Assembly (NCBI GenBank): GCA_009760855.2
Contig: WPIO01000022.1
Span: 2,175,001 to 2,239,000 of the forward strand
Direction of reading: 5' to 3'
From: Cristatella mucedo
Taxonomy: Eukaryota > Bryozoa > Phylactolaemata > Cristatellidae
DNA length: 64,000 nt
How positions within the stretch are numbered: the first letter of the stretch is position 1; the number at the start of each line of letters is the position of its first letter. The notes beneath the pieces are model-generated. The model did no database searches. It saw only the letters and a program-made list of their open reading frames with translations, and was not told the DNA's origin. The translations under genes and the position numbers were made by a program. Shown in pieces: positions 56,197 through 64,000 of the stretch.

Positions 56197-56870
56197 CAGT
56201 CGTCCCTCGCCACTTCGCGCTTTGACTTTCGCGGCTTCACTCTATCGCGGTTTTTTTTAATACGTCTATATTCCTTAAATAGTTGACCGAAATAGTGAAA
56301 ATGATACAGCGAGCGCTCGTTTGTCCGAGTCAATTATACAACCTTGTATTACAATTAAAATGAAAATAAATGTACGTATGGAACGCGGAAGAAGACGACG
56401 ACGTATCTGTTGAAGATACTGCACCACCTGAAGACTCTCCTACTTAAGTCGGGCCTTCAGAGGAGCAACAACCTCGCTCTTCTTTGCTGTGCTGTACATC
56501 TCTTCATCTTAATCGCTTCATCACCAAACGCACTATTTTTATAGCTTGGTGTTTGTGCGTAAGAATTGTGTGTGTGCAATAAATGTACAATAATAACAAT
56601 ACGATGTTTGTAACGTCTAATATGTCTCATTTTCTCTTATTTTGTTTCATATATTTGGTAATACGAGTGTAATTGTGACTAAAGGGGTGTTTTTTCATGT
56701 CCGAAGAGCTCTAATAATGTTAAAAACCATATTTATAGGGTCATAAACAGGTCCTCTACGCTCTAACTACGAAAATATTTGATTTATGAATAAAAAATCC
56801 TACTTAGCGGAAGTTTACCTGTCGCAGTAGAGTCTGGAACGGATTAACCGCGATAAACGAGGGTCGACTG
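56197..56870. mobile_element. pogo/Tigger-like element, non-autonomous copy 2
   Basis: It starts CAGTCGTCCCTCGCCACTTC and ends cgataaacgagggtcgactg; the ends are inverted (cgcgg... and ccgcg...). A TA follows the 3' end. The interior matches copy 1 at 23.6 kb but retains no long frame. Confidence 0.85.
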
Positions 56871-56874
56871 TACT

Positions 56875-59495
<2,621 letters not shown>

Positions 59496-59499
59496 ATTA

Positions 59500-59525
59500 T
59501 ATATATATAATTACATATAGCTATG

Positions 59526-59556
<31 letters not shown>

Positions 59557-59700
59557 GTTGCTTCTATAGTTTTATATAATTTAATATATAATTATAAATT
59601 TTATGTAAATACATTTATATATAGTTTAATTATATATATGTATACAATTTAACCATATTTTATTATTTTATTAGCTATAGAAGAAAGCAATAATCGATAG

Positions 59701-59758
<58 letters not shown>

Positions 59759-59760
59759 TA
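59500..59760. repeat. AT-rich tract with (TA)n
   Basis: Mostly A/T, with pure TA runs at about 59,530-59,550 and 59,704-59,750. Confidence 0.93.
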
Positions 59761-59763
59761 TAA

Positions 59764-59838
59764 AACCGGGCTTTGGGAGCATACGAGTTCCGGGCTTTGG
59801 GAGCATACGAGTTCCGGGCTTTGGGAGCATACGAGCCG
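59764..59838 (-). repeat. 24 bp tandem triplication of a LINE-B coding segment
   Basis: ctttgggagcatacgagttc repeats three times at a 24 bp period. Reversed it encodes the LINE-B motif SYAPKA. Confidence 0.92.
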
Positions 59839-59839
59839 G

Positions 59840-60085
59840 GTGCACGGTCTCCAGGGGATTTGAGGTTTGTGCGGGGTATTTGTATACTGTTGGCTGCCAC
59901 TAATCACATTTGCATGCTGACCCTGTGCATGTCACCCCTAACCATATTATTCATTTTGTTTGTTTTTCAAGCATGATTTTACTTACCATTCAATTGCATT
60001 TCACTTTTCAGCAAAAGTAAAGCGCCTAGAAAGAGATTAAGTTATCTGAGGGCGCTTTATCAAGTGCATTATTATTATTATATAT
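59840..60085 (+). mobile_element. LINE-B 3' UTR and tail
   Basis: gctgaccctgtgcatgtcac, aagcgcctagaaagagatta, gagggcgctttatcaagtgc, (ATT)n. It follows reversed LINE-B coding, so the junction is an inversion. Confidence 0.88.
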
Positions 60086-60269
60086 CCTTATTCATAAAGA
60101 GAGAAAGTCCGTCAGTCCGTCACGCGGCAAGATAGCGACCAGTACTTCCGGGAGTGATGTGTATTAGACGCGTTAGTTTATGTACAGTATCGTGTAGACT
60201 CAGTGAAGCGAATCCACAAGCAGTGAGCTTTAGTATGTATTTTAGTACTATATACTTTTATTTATTTAT

Positions 60270-60430
60270 TCATATACTTTTTAGAGCCCCCTGAGAAAAC
60301 TTAATCTATTTAGGCGCTTCACAAGTTCCCATATGCCTCGGAGCTCAAGGCCACGAACTCGAACGTTAAATACATTCGCCTTGACCTTGCTCGACTCGAG
60401 CAACTGAACCACTGATCAGTGAGCCAAACC
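60270..60430 (-). mobile_element. SINE-B copy
   Basis: gaaaacttaatctatttagg, ggagctcaaggccacgaact (B box), caactgaaccactgatca (A box) in reverse. Confidence 0.82.
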
Positions 60431-61044
60431 CTTTAAACTAGATTAACTATTATTATTAAAAGAAGATTAGCGAACTGGCGGACACACAAGCCAGTCGTAT
60501 CTCTATTTGAATATAAATTTTAGAATCGAATATAGATTAAAGTAAAGTACTCGATTTTGATATAGGTTTTTTTTATTCCGGCAATAAAAAAAGACTGCAT
60601 TGAGGTGGATCTTCGTTCTAGTAACTCTGATCCCTAATCTGGAGTGTCCGAAGTTCTCCTCTTTTTTCTCTGCTCTTATTTGAAAAGTCTGATGCATCAC
60701 ACCGTCGGCAGAATCTCGTTTTCACCAGTTTGCAAGCCACGACCTTTGCCTTTGACAGAAAAACCGCTCCGAGAATTAAGTGAGACTAAGTTTAATTGTT
60801 GCATTCTCCAATTTCTTTTGTTTAGTCCTTTGAAGCTTAGCAAGCATGTCCTCCTTTCCAGGTTTACTGCATTTCCACCCTAAAGTTTCAAGTGGATTCC
60901 TGCCGCAGTTGCCTTCTTTTCAAGCTGGCTAACAGGAAATCCTCTGCCGCAGAGAAGAGCGATGGGAATGCATCGCCGATATGACCACGTGACGCTCGTG
61001 TCCGTTCCAAAGGTATTCCGCCCAATTGGTGGATAGGGCCAGGC

Positions 61045-61228
61045 TTTTGCATGCTGACCCTGTGCATGTCACCCTTAACCATGTTATTCATTTTGTTTGT
61101 TTTTTCAAGCATGATTTTACTTACCATTCAATTGCATTTCCCTTTGAAGCAAATGTAAAGCGCCTAGAAAGAGATTAAGTTCTCTGAGGGCGCTTTATCA
61201 AGTACTTTATTATTATTATTATTATAAT
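61045..61228 (+). mobile_element. LINE-B 3' UTR and tail
   Basis: gcatgctgaccctgtgcatg, aagcgcctagaaagagatta, gttctctgagggcgctttat, (ATT)n. It serves as a reference for the LINE-B tail. Confidence 0.9.
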
Positions 61229-61339
61229 CACACACTCGCGAAGATCGCTCGTAGGCTGGACGAAGATTACGAGTCTGGCTGGGGACCGGACAACGTGGCG
61301 GCAACGCTACGCTCACAATAGTAGTTTCCTTTGCTAAGA

Positions 61340-61512
61340 AAAAATATTAGCTGCTTTAACAGCCTCTTTTGTATGGAGGCAGAAGAGTCTTAACTGCCAC
61401 CACCACCGCTTGCGGTTGGCTAGAAAGGATCACCCTCTGCAGGATTCGAATCCACGACCTCGGTTGGGAAGAGCGAGCACTTTACCTCCCTGGCTATCTC
61501 GGTCCAACAACA
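61340..61512 (-). mobile_element. SINE-A copy
   Basis: agctgctttaacagcctctt, gcaggattcgaatccacgac (B box), then gagcactttacctccctggc. Confidence 0.87.
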
Positions 61513-61514
61513 GC

Positions 61515-62270
61515 TAATACTTCAAATATGAAAACTAAAAGAAATGACTAATTAGCACAGTTCATGGGCTATCGGTTGGAGTAAGTAATTTTATCTAACA
61601 ACTACAAAATTAGATAATGCTTAGAGCGTCGCAGCAATTGCCTAGTACCTCCCAAGTATGAAGGGCTTAATATTCCATCGTTTCAGATACACCTTGGTCC
61701 TCACACTGTCATGCTAGATATTTTGAGGAAATGGACAAAACCTCTGAGGATAACCGTAGGTCTTGACTACTAAAACTTGTTAGTCGTGGATCAACCGTAA
61801 CCTTTGGTGAATTCCGAAAACATCGTCCTTTAATCTATTATATTAAGAGAAAATAAACTAGGAAGTATCTACTTGATTTAGAGAATCAAAATTATATGTT
61901 ATAAAGGTTTTATTTCTGATATTCAAAGTGGGCTTCATCCTAATATATACAACTGTATGCACGTTAACCCAGCTAGGTCGTACGCTATTTCCTGCTCGAC
62001 ATTCCTTGCCCCAGTGATACTGGCCCCTAGCCACGTGACTCACACTGGGCTGTCGCGAGCACCAGAGGGACCGCAGTTTGATCAATCTCTTCCCCACGCA
62101 GCTGCATGCACCAAAAATAGCAGGGAAATAAGGCTCAAGCGATATCTAGCTACATCTTTCATCGCTTAGAGACGGCTGGAGAGCGATGCCTTGCTAGGCG
62201 TTCTTGCCCATAGAGGCTATTCCTTCTGCCGATTTTTATCATTCCCTTACAAGCCCTCTTTGCTTCTACT
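61515..62270. other. No supported gene
   Basis: AT-rich; nothing recognised. Confidence 0.4.
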
Positions 62271-62274
62271 TCCA

Positions 62275-62455
62275 CTCGGTGAGCCGTGATGGCACACTAG
62301 GTAAGGCGGTTTTTCACGACCTCGGTCCCTAAGTCGTGGGTTCAAATCCTGCAGTGAGCGATCCTTTATCGCCGCTGGAAGCGGTGGCGACAGCCATAAA
62401 GGCTCTTCTGTCGCTATACAAAAGTGGCCATTAAATCAGCTAGTATCATATCATA
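62275..62455 (+). mobile_element. SINE-A copy
   Basis: ggtgagccgtgatggcacac, taggtaaggcggtttttcac, gtgggttcaaatcctgcagt (B box), cataaaggctcttctgtcgc, then aaatcagctagtatcatatc. Confidence 0.9.
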
Positions 62456-63605
62456 TCACCATACTGAATCCAGTTGGATCTATTATAGAATGAATCAAAA
62501 GAAAATCACCTGCAAGTGTGCACTATGCTCACGCTTTTTTTCAAGCTAGTCGAACGCATCCCTGAAACTAATAGACAGTTGAGAGCATCACTGTGGCGTT
62601 GCCAGCAGAAGAAGCTAAACTAATAAGAGATTTCAGCTTCCAAAAACGTTTGACCTCGCAGGTTGTAATGTAGAGAGTAGACAGAAAAGCATACGTAATG
62701 CAAAGCACGACGGGAGGGCACTCCTCCACTTTGTGCAGCCAGTAGTCGCAGATGAGTAGCACTGGCGACGTCACCAATAGATCAGAGTAAAAATGGAAGC
62801 GGTCTGTTACTCGAACGGCTCCTGACAGGTCCTGAAATCGTGAAGGTCCTCATGCTACTTCACACATGCGTTTTCAGCAGCTTGGATTCCGCCATCGACC
62901 ATTTAGTATATGCTACGGACACGAGTTTATTTAGAGCTGTGGGAGCGATAAGGTGTGGGAACAATATCTCAGCTCGACTCTGTTACAAGCATTGTTGCTG
63001 ACCGAACAGACCCAGTGACATCACTATGCATGCATTAGGACGGAGCTGTGTGTTTAGGAAATTGTAGCCACACAAGCACAAGCTAGGGTTGTTAATTGAA
63101 GAGGATTGAAGCATCTAGTGCCAGCGATGCATAGGGTCAGTGTATGCTTGTCACGTGATGCACGATTGGCATTGCCTTACTGGAGTAACCTTCTCTATAA
63201 CTTCCATCCAGTCGTTACATGTTGTCTAGTAGTTAAAAAAACCGAATGAATTGCCATAGCACCCCTACCTGGAAAGGAAAACAGACTTATGCTAACTTGC
63301 TTTCTTCAAGTTCAAAGAAGACAGCCATAAAGAATTTCCTTTTGTGAAAGCTTGTTGGCTTTCTTGAAGGCTAGTCGGCGTTTCCCACCTACTCTTTATT
63401 TTACTGACTTCCCAGTGTGTTTGTCGGCAGCAGCAGAAGCTCAGTCAAGTAGCAGCACACTAGGGTCTTGTGGCAGATGCATGTCATGTCGGGCTGCCGC
63501 GAGTGTTTGCTGCAAAAATGCAATCACGCGAACTAAGATATTCGCTCGGTGAGCCAAGTTTGTAGCTCAGAATTGTACTGCTATACCATCCTTGCCCATA
63601 AAGAA
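62456..63605. other. No supported gene
   Basis: Nothing recognised; short open frames only. Confidence 0.4.
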
Positions 63606-63609
63606 ATGT

Positions 63610-63775
63610 TAGCTGATTTGGCTGCCTCATTTGTTTAGTGGCTGAAGTGCCTAACGGCTGTCACCACCATTTGCAGGTGGAAATAAAACATCGTCTACGG
63701 AAGGATTCGAACCGACGATCTCGGTCGTGAAGAGCGAGTAACTTAACTCCTGGGCTATCACGGCCCATACCTCTC
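63610..63775 (-). mobile_element. SINE-A copy
   Basis: agctgatttggctgcctcat, cctaacggctgtcaccacca, gaaggattcgaaccgacgat (B box), then ctcctgggctatcacggc. Confidence 0.85.
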
Positions 63776-63905
63776 TGGTTTCGCCCAGGAGTTACTGTGC
63801 TTGCCTTGGACGACCGAGGTCGTTGGTTTGAGCACTGCGGCATATGCGAAGCACATGGATTGAGATTCAGTTCTCTTAGGGCGCTATACAAATGAATACA
63901 TTTTT
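63776..63905 (+). mobile_element. SINE-B copy, B box and tail
   Basis: ggtcgttggtttgagcactg (B box), gaagcacatggattgagatt, ggcgctatacaaatgaatac, T/A-rich tail. It abuts the SINE-A copy head to head. Confidence 0.82.
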
Positions 63906-64000
63906 ATTAAACGAATCAGCATGCTTTTTGAAGTGCTGATTTGAGACTTAACCTTTTACTTAACTTTTTTGAGTCCTAACCCTTTGGAATCTCGTCTTAA

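Noticed and set aside
62275-62355. Functional tRNA gene at the A/B-box pairs
   Set aside because: A and B boxes belong to dispersed SINE copies with a common body and tail; no cloverleaf with an acceptor stem is evident.

Overview
This is an animal (metazoan) genomic window. The evidence is spliced genes with GT-AG introns, Ig-domain coding exons, non-LTR retrotransposons of the L2/CR1 type, tRNA-derived SINEs, pogo/Tigger-like and Tc1-like DNA transposon remains, and many long microsatellites. The two LINE families, the SINEs and the GC-rich exons set in repeat-rich introns suggest an invertebrate. The phylum cannot be fixed from the sequence alone.

Plus strand, about 0.56-21.7 kb: the 3' two-thirds of a follistatin-like 4/5 (FSTL4/FSTL5-type) gene. 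Eleven exons, all phase-compatible, encode 636 residues: two Ig domains, then the family's long beta-propeller-like C-terminal region, ending at a TAG at 21,672-21,674. The signal peptide, Kazal and EF-hand exons expected upstream lie before the window. The introns hold LINE and SINE copies, CT/GA microsatellites and fold-back sequences.

Minus strand, about 50.4-26.2 kb: a second gene, tail-to-tail with the first. Six phase-compatible exons give a 1,467-residue model of a low-complexity, coiled-coil-rich protein whose family I do not recognise. Its first coding exon (50,394-50,368) lies in a CpG-rich island at about 49.6-51.1 kb that also carries a CGG repeat. A 15.7 kb intron full of repeats separates it from the rest. 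A same-strand LINE fills most of intron 3 (34.4-31.6 kb).

51-64 kb is intergenic or unassigned: LINE, SINE and DNA-transposon copies, long (TA)n, (TG)n and (CA)n tracts, and no convincing host exon.

Repeat families used below (my names). LINE-A: L2/CR1-like reverse transcriptase, 3' end in ATGTA repeats. LINE-B: a second L2-like family whose 3' end is a stem-loop followed by (ATT)n. SINE-A: tRNA-derived, B box GGTTCGAATCC, tail TATTTATTT. SINE-B: tRNA-derived, B box near GGGCTCGAGCCCC, with a tail closely resembling the LINE-B stem-loop. I found no CRISPR array, rRNA, prokaryotic operon or novel multi-gene system. The most interesting signals are the SINE-B/LINE-B shared tail, the unrecognised coiled-coil gene, and several long fold-backs.
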